From Treponema sp. (GTDB taxonomy: Bacteria > Spirochaetota > Spirochaetia > Treponematales > Breznakiellaceae): a stretch of 13,075 bases of DNA. The stretch covers positions 1 to 13,075 of the forward strand of contig JAISEA010000066.1 in assembly GCA_031264475.1 (NCBI GenBank). The letters run 5' to 3'. The notes under the pieces were generated by a model. The model saw only the letters and a program-made list of their open reading frames with translations. It was not told the DNA's origin and searched no databases. Positions 1-5,756 of this stretch are shown here, piece after piece (positions within the stretch are counted from its first letter, which is position 1; each line of letters starts with the position of its first letter). The position numbers were made by a program, and so were the translations under genes.

Positions 1-561
1 CGTGACACGCTGGCGCAAGGAACTGCGGTACAAGACGGTTGCGTGCGCATGGCGCCGCGCGTGGGCGGCAACTGGATCGGCGCGTCTCATGCGTTTGACC
101 CCGCGGTTCACAAGATAGGACTCGACGTGAGTCCGAGCGCGGAGATGCGGGCGGTGCTGGAAACCGTAGGCATCGATGTGTTGGGCGAGAAGGATTCGGG
201 CGCGTATATCGGACTCGTAACCGACGTAAGCACCGGCAAGACGGACGGCACGATAACGCCAGACGAAGACGTGATAGTAACGGGCGACAAGATAAAAGTA
301 ACGCCCGAAGACGAGACGGGACTAGGCGTGTTTTTCGTTGACGAGAGCGGCGCGGAGACGCAGGTAACGCACAAGTTCACGGAGAACAACCCCAAGCGGC
401 TGATCTTCCGCGTGCCCGCGTTGGCGGACGGCGTGTGGAGGCTCAAGGTGGTAACGCGCTTCTCCAGATCAAGCACGCAGTTGCTACAGGAACCGCGCAC
501 GATAACGTACGAATTCCCCTTGACCGTCCACCCTTCGGGTGTTCAGGCACAGCCTGTTTAA
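1..561 (+). CDS. DUF4469-type protein with HU-like DNA-binding N-terminus, 5' end cut off by the window
   Basis: The frame is open from base 1 and stops with TAA at 559-561, so the true start lies upstream; the GTG at 43 is only an internal codon. About 186 residues are visible. The first part (RVGGNW, SHAFDPAVHKIGLDVSPS) resembles the end of the HU-like DNA-binding domain found in proteins of this architecture. The second part, from about GLVTDVSTGKTDG to VVTRFSRSSTQLLQEPRT, matches the pattern of DUF4469, an Ig-like C-terminal domain. Proteins of this kind are best known from Bacteroidetes and are of unknown role, so a DNA-associated function is only inferred from the N-terminal family. The last residues (HPSGVQAQPV) and the stop codon lie in sequence related to the adjacent repeat element. 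The gene is convergent with trmB. Family assignment is from remembered motifs, not a search. Confidence 0.72.
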   Translation, partial: RDTLAQGTAVQDGCVRMAPRVGGNWIGASHAFDPAVHKIGLDVSPSAEMRAVLETVGIDVLGEKDSGAYIGLVTDVSTGKTDGTITPDEDVIVTGDKIKVTPEDETGLGVFFVDESGAETQVTHKFTENNPKRLIFRVPALADGVWRLKVVTRFSRSSTQLLQEPRTITYEFPLTVHPSGVQAQPV

Positions 562-648
562 ATACTTCACAATGGTTATTGTCCGAAAAGGTGTGCCGCT
601 GACCCCGACATGACGGTTGCGCTTGTAAACAAGCGGAACCTAGTCGTT
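556..648 (+). repeat. Left arm of the long inverted repeat
   Basis: It begins GTTTAA, which includes the stop codon of the upstream DUF4469-type gene, continues with CTTCACAA and ends near GCGGAACCTAGTCGTT. Its reverse complement aligns along its whole length with 1182-1275, with conserved blocks CGGGGTCAGCGGC, TTTCGGA and TTGTGAAGT. It contains an inner hairpin at 615-640. Confidence 0.75.
615..640. repeat. Inner hairpin of the left arm
   Basis: GGTTGCGCTTGT and ACAAGCGGAACC form a 12-bp stem with one mismatch around an AA loop. The same hairpin, with a perfect stem, is found in the right arm at 1190-1216, so the palindrome is nested inside a larger palindrome. Confidence 0.75.
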
Positions 649-703
649 GTCAGGAAGGAGGCGCCGCTATCCCCGTCATGCAAAGCAAAATCAGATAAGT
701 ATG

Positions 704-734
704 AAAAGGGCGACTCGCAAGAGCCGCCTTTTTT
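704..734 (+). terminator. Rho-independent terminator after the DUF4469-type gene
   Basis: GGCGACTC (709-716), a GCAA tetraloop (717-720) and GAGCCGCC (721-728) form a stem with one A.C mismatch, followed directly by six T residues (729-734). An A-run before the stem (704-707) could also pair with the T-run. It lies about 145 bp after the stop codon of the upstream gene, inside the repeat element. Confidence 0.75.
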
Positions 735-757
735 ACGTCCGCGACTCACGTAGACGC

Positions 758-895
758 ACTCCCTAGAACGAGGGATAGGCACTCCCTAGAGCAGGGGAGT
801 GATACTCCCTAGAGCGGAGGATAGGCACTCCCTAGAGCGGGGGACAGGCACTCCTTCGGGCGGGGGAGTGATACTCCCTAAAGCGATGGCTGACA
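758..895. repeat. Tandem array of six 23-bp units
   Basis: Units start at 758, 781, 804, 827, 850 and 873, each exactly 23 bp, and follow the pattern ACTCCCTAGAGCGGGGGAtagGC with drift. Units 2 and 5 end in GGGGAGTGAT, so ACTCCCT and GGGGAGT inside a unit can pair as a small hairpin. Unit 6 diverges into GCGATGGCTGACA. Units are contiguous with no spacers. A 23-bp period is not a multiple of three and no ribosome binding site is seen, so this is not coding. Confidence 0.85.
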
Positions 896-935
896 CCAAA
901 GCTAGTGAGTGATGGCTGACACCCGAAGGGTAAAC

Positions 936-1081
936 ACGCCTCGCGTGCGAAGCGTGCGGGTTGGGGGGTGGCGGAAGACCGCCCCTTTTAAACCCGCTGT
1001 GCGGGGGCGGGCTGGAGACAGGGGGGCGCACCACAAGGGCGACTGTGTGCCAACCTCCGTTTAGGGAAAACCGCGCCCCCC
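936..1081. repeat. GC-rich block with paired palindromes
   Basis: This stretch has runs of G (963-968, 1003-1007, 1021-1026) and two clear inverted repeats: CCGCCCC at 979-985 with GGGGCGG at 1004-1010, and GGGGGGCGC at 1021-1029 with GCGCCCCCC at 1073-1081. It is much richer in GC than the flanking genes. I see no gene in it. Confidence 0.6.
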
Positions 1082-1087
1082 TCATGC

Positions 1088-1158
1088 TAGTTAGCAGGTA
1101 GCAGGTAATAGGTAGTAATTAGTAAAGAGCAGAGAGCAAATAACAAAGAGCAGTTAGC
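1088..1158. repeat. Low-complexity purine-rich stretch
   Basis: The sequence is a drifted series of words such as TTAGCAGGTA, GCAGGTAATA, GGTAGTAATTAG and AAGAGCAGAGAGC. No regular period holds and there is no gene. It looks like decayed short-repeat DNA. It is followed at 1159-1174 by a small hairpin, GGGTG/CACCC, whose left side (GGGTGTCAGC) also complements 915-924. Confidence 0.5.
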
Positions 1159-1181
1159 GGGTGTCAGCGCACCCTTCTAAT

Positions 1182-1275
1182 AACGAGTAGGTTCCGCTTG
1201 CAAGGCAAGCGGAACCGTCAAGACGGGGTCAGCGGCGCTCCCTTTCGGATAACGCCCCTTGTGAAGTCGTTAAAC
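1182..1275 (-). repeat. Right arm of the long inverted repeat
   Basis: This is the reverse-oriented partner of 556-648. Its outer end, read on the - strand, is GTTTAACGACTTCACAA, and it supplies the TAA stop of trmB in the same way that the left arm supplies the stop of the DUF4469-type gene. It contains CCGTC-AA-GACGG (1215-1226) and the perfect hairpin at 1190-1216. Confidence 0.75.
1190..1216 (-). terminator. Perfect 12-bp hairpin downstream of trmB, possible terminator
   Basis: GGTTCCGCTTGC and GCAAGCGGAACC are exact reverse complements around a 3-nt loop. It lies about 55 bp after the trmB stop on the - strand. No T-run follows, so a role as a classical intrinsic terminator is doubtful. 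RNA-end stabilisation or a REP-like role fits equally well. Confidence 0.45.
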
Positions 1276-1947
1276 ATCCGAAGGGTGCGAAGGGTGTTTT
1301 ACGAAGAATAGTTCTCTTATTTCGCGTCCTTCCGCGCGGGCGCGTTCTTCAAACTTAGTCTTAGGTCGCCAGATTTGAGGCGGGGCGAAGCGATCATAGA
1401 CATTTTCAAGCTCGGTTACCGTTGCTAGTTCGGCAAGCGCCGCAGTCGCGTATTCAACCCAGTCTGTTACCATATAGAAGTATCCGCCGACTCGCAGTCT
1501 TGACGCAAGCGTATCAGTGAACGGCTTCTGGATTATCCGCCGCTTGTGATGCCGTTTTTTGGGCCACGGGTCTGGAAAAAACAAGTGAATTCCAGACAGA
1601 CTCTCCGCCTTTACCGCGTCAAACACCTCCACCGCGTCACGGACGATGATACGGATATTCTTCAAACCACGCCGCTCTATCTCCATCAACAGCCTCCCCA
1701 CGCCGGGAGTATGAACTTCTATGCCCACATAGTTTATGCCCAGATTATTTTCCGCGATGATAGCCGTCGCTTCCCCCATACCAAAGCCGATTTCCACCAC
1801 AACCGGATTGGCGTTGCCGAATATCTTCTCGAAGTCAGCCTCGTCCTGTCCAGACAAAGACACTCCGTAGACCGGTAGCAGAGAAGCCACCGCTTTCCGT
1901 TGCCCGTCTGTCATCCGTCCCGCCCTAAGGACAAAAGTTCTTTCCAT
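1270..1947 (-). CDS. trmB: tRNA (guanine-N7-)-methyltransferase
   Basis: A 225-residue class I SAM-dependent methyltransferase that forms m7G46 in the variable loop of tRNA. The SAM-binding loop is VEIGFGMGEA (about residues 51-60), followed by GIEVHTPG (75-82) and the family signature FFPDPWPKKRHHKRR (123-137). The substrate-binding C-terminal pattern TKFEERARAEGREIREL (197-213) is intact. The ATG start has AGGAGA 13 nt upstream, inside the last codons of the DUF1957 gene, whose stop ends 4 nt before this start, so it is the third gene of a - strand operon. The C-terminal tail after RELFF (VKHPSHPSDV) is longer than I expect for the family and is encoded by repeat sequence (CACCCTTCG twice), with the stop inside the right inverted-repeat arm. 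Function is well supported by motifs; the tail is the only oddity. Confidence 0.95.
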   Translation of the reverse strand: MERTFVLRAGRMTDGQRKAVASLLPVYGVSLSGQDEADFEKIFGNANPVVVEIGFGMGEATAIIAENNLGINYVGIEVHTPGVGRLLMEIERRGLKNIRIIVRDAVEVFDAVKAESLSGIHLFFPDPWPKKRHHKRRIIQKPFTDTLASRLRVGGYFYMVTDWVEYATAALAELATVTELENVYDRFAPPQIWRPKTKFEERARAEGREIRELFFVKHPSHPSDV

Positions 1948-1951
1948 ATTG

Positions 1952-3487
1952 CTACTGATTTCTCCTGAAGACGCGGTAATTTATGTTGGGAAAAATACGA
2001 TGATCGTATTCCAAATGAGTGAGCCATTCGGTACTGATGTGCCCGCTTCCGAGCGATTCATAGATAGTGGTAAAATTCTGTAGACAACCCGTGATTTGCT
2101 TGCCCGCATATTCCGCGTATTTTTTATCATAGAGCATTCGGGGCCAGCTTGAGTCTTGAGCGATGAGAATTTCCCGCGCGGCTTGGTTCAAAGAGCGCTC
2201 TTTTATGCCCGACTCGTTGGGGAATCGTTCCGCGAGTTCCGTCATACGCTGGATAGCCTGAACCATGTGCCTATACATCCAATCATTTGAGGAATCAAGC
2301 CACATTTCCGCGTATCCGTTAAGCCCAGACGAGGAGAACGAAGGCATAATGGTTTCAAATCTGTCTACCGCTTGATCGAATAAGTAGGTTCCCGGAGCCA
2401 AGAGCCTGACGCTTCTGTCTTCCGAGGCGTTTATCTCACGAAATAACGACTCGATAAACCCATAACCCTCGCGCCATGAACGCCCCAAGTCATCCGCGTC
2501 GCATATACAGAGACTTATCGGCGTTTCAAGCATAAATCTATTCACCGCGCGGAGACGTTCAGACTGTACATTCAGAAAAGCCCGCGCCTGAGTAGAGGCT
2601 TCCCTTACCGCGAGATTCGGATCGTAGAGGCTCTTATCACGCGCATAGTACTTACAACCACTTGACGTCCGTTTGTTCCCAAAAAACGGCTTGACCCTCT
2701 CTTTTGGAAGCTCGTATACGACATCGCGACTATTGTCGCGGTAACAGTCCGCGTCAGAATATGCGGAAATTGGAGCGTTAATATCCCGCGCCATTGCGAG
2801 AACGCTCGACCTTGTCTTGATAGGGTAAAACACGCCTTTTGAGGCGGCAGGCTCACCAAGCGTAAAGGCATGAGCATCCATTATGGTGTAGCCGAAGTTA
2901 TACGTACGCAGAAAGCGGTCAATATCCGGTTCCCATGCCATTTCTGGCAGGAGAAAGCCGAGTGGATATTTGCCGAAAAAACGGCGGAACGTGCCTATCG
3001 CGGTTTCGATTTGCGCCTGCACCGCTTCCGGGTAGTAAACGTAGAACGGCAGAAACGCATGGGTGGCGGCTGTCATCAGAAGCTCCACGCTCCCTTTCTT
3101 TTGATAATACTCAAGTGGTTTCAGAAGATTTCGCTCGTATCTACCGGTCCATAGTAGCTGTTTATCCACAGCCTCTTCGTAATATATTTGGGCAAGGGCA
3201 TTTTCCGGGGTGTTATCGGTGCGGTTCAACTCTTGCTTGAGGAAGTTTATGCGCTTATTAAGCCATCCATCGAATCTTTTCAATATATCTCTGTCAGACA
3301 GAAGAAAGCAAAGCACCGGCGAAAAAGAAACGCCTAGCTGAAAGGGAATACGGTCCGCTTCCAAGCGATCAAAAACTTCAAACAACGGAAGGAAGGAGTC
3401 AAAGATGCTCTCGAACAGCCGTTCTTCATTATAAGGCTTCCAAGGGATATGGGCTTTTATCACCAGAGAAAAAACAGGCTTATTCAC
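1952..3487 (-). CDS. GH57-type DUF1957 protein, 1,4-alpha-glucan branching enzyme relative
   Basis: A 511-residue protein of the GH57 (beta/alpha)7-barrel type. Visible family marks are an N-terminal KAHIPW (usually HxHxP), GFLLPEMAW at 177-185 with E182 as the likely nucleophile, and CDADDLGRSWREG from 329 with D330 as the likely acid/base. The helical C-terminal part has SNDWMYRHM and AAREILIAQDSSW, and ends in the typical IFPNINYRVF. Known members make alpha-1,6 branches in glycogen-like glucan. In the acid/base motif the usual FDxELFGHWW is changed (no HWW), and the first His of HxHxP is Lys, so activity may be altered or lost. The start is GTG at 3487, overlapping the DUF4912 stop by 4 bp (GTGA), with GGAGA 7 nt upstream. 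Translational coupling with the DUF4912 gene suggests the two proteins work together. The family call is firm, the exact activity less so. Confidence 0.85.
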   Translation of the reverse strand: MNKPVFSLVIKAHIPWKPYNEERLFESIFDSFLPLFEVFDRLEADRIPFQLGVSFSPVLCFLLSDRDILKRFDGWLNKRINFLKQELNRTDNTPENALAQIYYEEAVDKQLLWTGRYERNLLKPLEYYQKKGSVELLMTAATHAFLPFYVYYPEAVQAQIETAIGTFRRFFGKYPLGFLLPEMAWEPDIDRFLRTYNFGYTIMDAHAFTLGEPAASKGVFYPIKTRSSVLAMARDINAPISAYSDADCYRDNSRDVVYELPKERVKPFFGNKRTSSGCKYYARDKSLYDPNLAVREASTQARAFLNVQSERLRAVNRFMLETPISLCICDADDLGRSWREGYGFIESLFREINASEDRSVRLLAPGTYLFDQAVDRFETIMPSFSSSGLNGYAEMWLDSSNDWMYRHMVQAIQRMTELAERFPNESGIKERSLNQAAREILIAQDSSWPRMLYDKKYAEYAGKQITGCLQNFTTIYESLGSGHISTEWLTHLEYDHRIFPNINYRVFRRNQ

Positions 3488-4098
3488 ACCACTTTCTCCA
3501 TGTCGCGGACTATGGGGAAGTCTTCCACCCCAGACAAGCGCAACAAAGGATTCTTCTCCGCGTAAAGCCGCGCTTTTTGCGGCTCAAACAGTTTCGGCAT
3601 GGTAAATTCACGCGATACCGCGAGAATAGCTTCCTTATCTCCAAATAAGGCGCAAAGAGTCAGGCTGAAAACACCGCCTGGAACTGGTATAGACACGTAC
3701 CACGCCGTATCATCTGGCTCTATGTTCACGGTCCACGCTCCCTTAGGGTCGTTTAAAGGCAGAACTTTAAGAAAATATCCGTCAAAATCAGGCGAACTTT
3801 CAATGTATTCCTTGTCCTGTCGCTTAATCTCCCAAAACGCAAAAACCCACATCGGGTCCCGTACCAGCACGTTGATGAACGTAATATTGTAACATTCTGG
3901 CAATGGAACAGCCCCAGAAAGTGGAATATCTAAGAGAGGTTGAACATCATAGTCTAGTTCAATGTCCAACAATACTTCTATGATAAAATTCCAGGCAAGG
4001 TTAGGCGGTATATCAATATCAAAGTGATCAGCGATATTTATCAGCTCTTGAGTTGTTAAGCCTTCAAGGTAGGCTCTCTTTAGAATAGCATCAAGCAT
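3484..4098 (-). CDS. DUF4912 domain protein
   Basis: A 204-residue protein with an N-terminal helical segment (TTQELINIADHFDIDIP, about 15-31) like the short Rho-N/SAP-like module that precedes DUF4912 in several bacteria. The DUF4912 core follows, marked by RDPMWVFAFWEI and later by the WYVSIPVPGGVFSLTL strand region. The biochemical role is not known. DUF4912 genes often sit beside, or are fused to, DUF1957 branching-enzyme-like genes, and here the stop overlaps the start of that gene. It is the first gene of the - strand operon. Its ATG at 4098 has only a weak upstream GATTGAGAT and lies a few bases after the predicted transcription start, so it may be translated from a very short leader. 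There is no signal peptide, so it is probably cytoplasmic. Confidence 0.82.
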   Translation of the reverse strand: MLDAILKRAYLEGLTTQELINIADHFDIDIPPNLAWNFIIEVLLDIELDYDVQPLLDIPLSGAVPLPECYNITFINVLVRDPMWVFAFWEIKRQDKEYIESSPDFDGYFLKVLPLNDPKGAWTVNIEPDDTAWYVSIPVPGGVFSLTLCALFGDKEAILAVSREFTMPKLFEPQKARLYAEKNPLLRLSGVEDFPIVRDMEKVV

Positions 4099-4101
4099 AT
4101 C

Positions 4102-4137
4102 TCAATCTATAATGAAAGAAATCCGCTAAAGTGTCAA
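4102..4137 (-). promoter_or_regulatory. Sigma-70-type promoter of the DUF4912-DUF1957-trmB operon
   Basis: Read on the - strand: TTGACA (4137-4132), a 17-nt spacer, then CATTAT (4114-4109, 4 of 6 consensus). The predicted start point is near 4102, only about 4 nt before the ATG at 4098. The -35 match is perfect and the spacing ideal. An alternative -10, TATAGA, would give a 20-nt spacer. Confidence 0.65.
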
Positions 4138-4169
4138 GAGGTTAAAACTATGCAGGATTATTGCTTATT

Positions 4170-4225
4170 TACGCTTAATTTTCCTTTTACGAGTTTTATC
4201 CATTATTTTAAGCGTATTATCCATT
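4170..4225 (+). promoter_or_regulatory. Operator-like repeats and possible -10 box upstream of the porin-like gene
   Basis: Two signals overlap. A perfect 9-bp inverted repeat has TACGCTTAA at 4170-4178 and TTAAGCGTA at 4208-4216. A direct repeat TTATCCATT occurs at 4196-4204 and 4217-4225, 21 bp apart, about two helical turns. A candidate -10 box TATTAT lies at 4215-4220, overlapping both, and I find no good -35. This arrangement would suit regulation of the carbohydrate cluster, but the regulator is unknown and no regulator gene is in the window. Confidence 0.4.
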
Positions 4226-4259
4226 TACCGCCCTCTAAAACTGATTAAAAATATTCATT

Positions 4260-5678
4260 ATGAGACAAAGAGAATTTATTTGCTTTTTGCAGATACTCAT
4301 TATAGCGGGTGCTTTGCACCCACAGGAAGTGCAAATCGGCGGTGGCGTTCTCAAGCTTGAAGGCAAGGTTGCAAGCGGTGTGTTTTGGGATGCTGATGAT
4401 GTTCCGATGAAAGACGAAAGCGGGCAACCGATTAACCAGAATGGGAGTTTCACAGGCTCAGATGGCAAAGTTGACATCATCGGCCCAGACGGCAAGGTAT
4501 ATATGTGGAACGAAACTGACACGCAGACAAGCCTGCGGGCCGATTTAACCGCGACTTATACCAGCGGACCCGCGGGTTTGCGTATAAGACTCCGCGCCGA
4601 CGACGCGCTTGCGGACAAAAACCGCGCGGTTATTGCCCGATACGCCTATGGATGGGTCAATGTCTTTAACGATGCCCTGAAATTCACCGGTGGGTTCATT
4701 GATTTGTCGAATAATGTTTGGGGAACTCTGGGAGACGGGGACTGGGATATAGGTGGTAATGGCGTCCGCATTGAGTTCAAGCCCTTTGCTCTCTTTGACG
4801 ATCTTGATCTGGGCGAACTGAACATCGGCGCTTTTCTTATGATACCGTCCGCTCCAAATCCAAACAAGATACACGATGCGGACTCTATCTCTGTGGAATT
4901 GTATGGAGCCGGAAACGTCACCCCTGAAAACGTATTGAAGGAAACGTCCTTAGGCTTTAGGTGGACTCACCCGTGGTTTTACATCGGGGCGCAGGTTAAA
5001 TTGGACAGTCTGGTTGATGGAAGAGAGATACTGGATGCAACAAAGAAGAAGATGTGGAGTAGCGCTGACGATGAACTGCGCTTCATGTTCGGCGCGGGCG
5101 CTACGGTCCTGCCGGAACTTGTGTTGACTGCGGAAGGTAACTTTGAGGGTCTGGGTAATTGGTCCGCGCGTGGAACCGGCGATATGCGGCAAACTCTTCA
5201 GTATTCTCTTTCACGGCTTTCTGTTCCCTACCTAAACAAGGTCTTTTTGGGACTAAAGGCGCAGGAGTTGTTGTGGGGCTACGATTTGCTTGAGTTGTGC
5301 GGTTGGGATTTTGAATTAAAACCCTGGATGCAATTAAAGCCTTTCATCGGGTACAAGGCAAGTGACGCGTTCAGCGCGGCTTTAGAATTCGGCTTTGGAG
5401 GCGGGTACCTTTCAGGTACGCATCCTGTAGATGGACAGCAGTTCGTCAATGAAACTTCTAATTTTTACGTTAAGCCGAATGTGAGTTGCGTCCTTGCCAA
5501 TGGGTTTTCACTCAAGGCATGGTATAGATTCGCCGCCGTAGAGTACGGCGATTTAGCGAACGGAACCGCCTACGCGGATAGGAAACGGTCGAATCTGCCC
5601 AGAAAAGCGGACAATCTTACGCTGGTTGATTCTATCGTTCGACACCAAATAGCGGTGGAATTTGAGTGGGTTTTCTAG
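4260..5678 (+). CDS. Outer-membrane beta-barrel-like (porin-type) protein
   Basis: A 472-residue protein that I do not recognise by family. It has a short basic N-terminus (R2, R4) and a hydrophobic stretch ICFLQILIIAGAL that looks like a signal peptide cut near HPQ-EV. The rest is rich in alternating hydrophobic/polar strands with Gly and aromatic residues (for example RIRLRADD, YGWVNVFND, FTGGFIDLSNNVWG, LSLKAWYRFAAV). The chain ends in IAVEFEWVF, a terminal strand with a final Phe as in many outer-membrane barrels. ATG at 4260 is the first usable start, since an in-frame TGA lies just upstream; no clear Shine-Dalgarno is seen. It is the first gene of the + strand carbohydrate cluster and may let oligosaccharides through the outer membrane, which is inference. 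Similar porin-like genes of unknown role are common in spirochaetes. Confidence 0.65.
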   Translation: MRQREFICFLQILIIAGALHPQEVQIGGGVLKLEGKVASGVFWDADDVPMKDESGQPINQNGSFTGSDGKVDIIGPDGKVYMWNETDTQTSLRADLTATYTSGPAGLRIRLRADDALADKNRAVIARYAYGWVNVFNDALKFTGGFIDLSNNVWGTLGDGDWDIGGNGVRIEFKPFALFDDLDLGELNIGAFLMIPSAPNPNKIHDADSISVELYGAGNVTPENVLKETSLGFRWTHPWFYIGAQVKLDSLVDGREILDATKKKMWSSADDELRFMFGAGATVLPELVLTAEGNFEGLGNWSARGTGDMRQTLQYSLSRLSVPYLNKVFLGLKAQELLWGYDLLELCGWDFELKPWMQLKPFIGYKASDAFSAALEFGFGGGYLSGTHPVDGQQFVNETSNFYVKPNVSCVLANGFSLKAWYRFAAVEYGDLANGTAYADRKRSNLPRKADNLTLVDSIVRHQIAVEFEWVF

Positions 5679-5703
5679 CTCTTTAGCTATGAACCATAAA
5701 GTA

Positions 5704-5743
5704 TTTCGCGCAATTTCTTTGCGTGAGATAAATTTTTATTTTT
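5704..5743 (+). terminator. Hairpin with T-rich tail between porin-like and esterase genes, possible attenuator
   Basis: TTTCGCGCAA (5704-5713), loop TTTCT, TTGCGTGAGA (5719-5728) gives a 10-bp stem with two G.T pairs. The T-rich tract TAAATTTTTATTTTT (5729-5743) follows and runs straight into the ribosome binding site of the next gene. It could be a partial terminator or a processing point that sets the porin to esterase ratio. The spacing to the next gene is short, so full termination is unlikely unless a second promoter exists. Confidence 0.5.
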
Positions 5744-5750
5744 GAGGAGG
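5744..5750 (+). promoter_or_regulatory. Strong ribosome binding site that fixes the esterase start
   Basis: GAGGAGG lies 6 nt before ATG 5757. A TTG at 5742 would add five residues but overlaps this site, so the ATG is chosen as the start. Confidence 0.85.
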
Positions 5751-5756
5751 AACGTT

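Larger units (their letters stand above)
556..1275. repeat. Gene-free repeat-built intergenic element bounded by long imperfect inverted repeats
   Basis: This 720-bp stretch separates two convergent genes and holds no credible gene. Its two ends (556-648 and 1182-1275) are reverse complements of each other at roughly 80% by hand alignment. Inside are an intrinsic terminator, a six-unit 23-bp tandem array, a GC-rich palindromic block and a low-complexity stretch. Short modules recur: a GCCGCT(N)xCCCCG module at 595-606 and 662-674, and in reverse in the right arm; GATGGCTGACACC at 885-897 and 911-923; CCGAAGGGT at 923-931 and 1278-1286, with its complement at 530-538. It resembles a REP/BIME-like or MITE-like composite. 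No transposase gene or target-site duplication is visible, so mobility is not shown. Confidence 0.7.

Noticed and set aside
108..500. 130-codon - strand frame opposite the DUF4469-type gene
   Set aside because: It is a shadow frame: the + strand frame matches a known domain pattern, and the - strand translation is Ser/Val/Thr-rich with no ribosome site.
758..895. CRISPR array
   Set aside because: Units are contiguous and similar along their full length, with no unique spacers and no cas genes in the window.
961..1026. G-quadruplex motif on the + strand
   Set aside because: There are several G-runs, but one needed loop is 9 nt and other runs are only two G long, so a standard four-run motif is not met. 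The palindrome explains the block better.
576..1085. Two - strand open frames (68 and 99 codons) across the repeat region
   Set aside because: They run through a 23-bp tandem array and GC-rich palindromes, have Pro/Ser/Arg-rich low-complexity translations and no ribosome site. The period is not a multiple of three, so they are chance frames.
556..1275. Autonomous transposon or insertion sequence
   Set aside because: No transposase-like frame lies between the inverted repeats and no flanking direct duplication is evident, so at most it is non-autonomous.
4099..4259. Riboswitch or small RNA in the divergent region
   Set aside because: The 161 bp are AT-rich with operator-like repeats. No recognisable riboswitch core or terminator-antiterminator pair is visible.
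5742..5756. TTG start giving a five-residue longer esterase
   Set aside because: The TTG overlaps the GAGGAGG ribosome site, and ATG 5757 has ideal spacing and starts a normal lipoprotein signal peptide.
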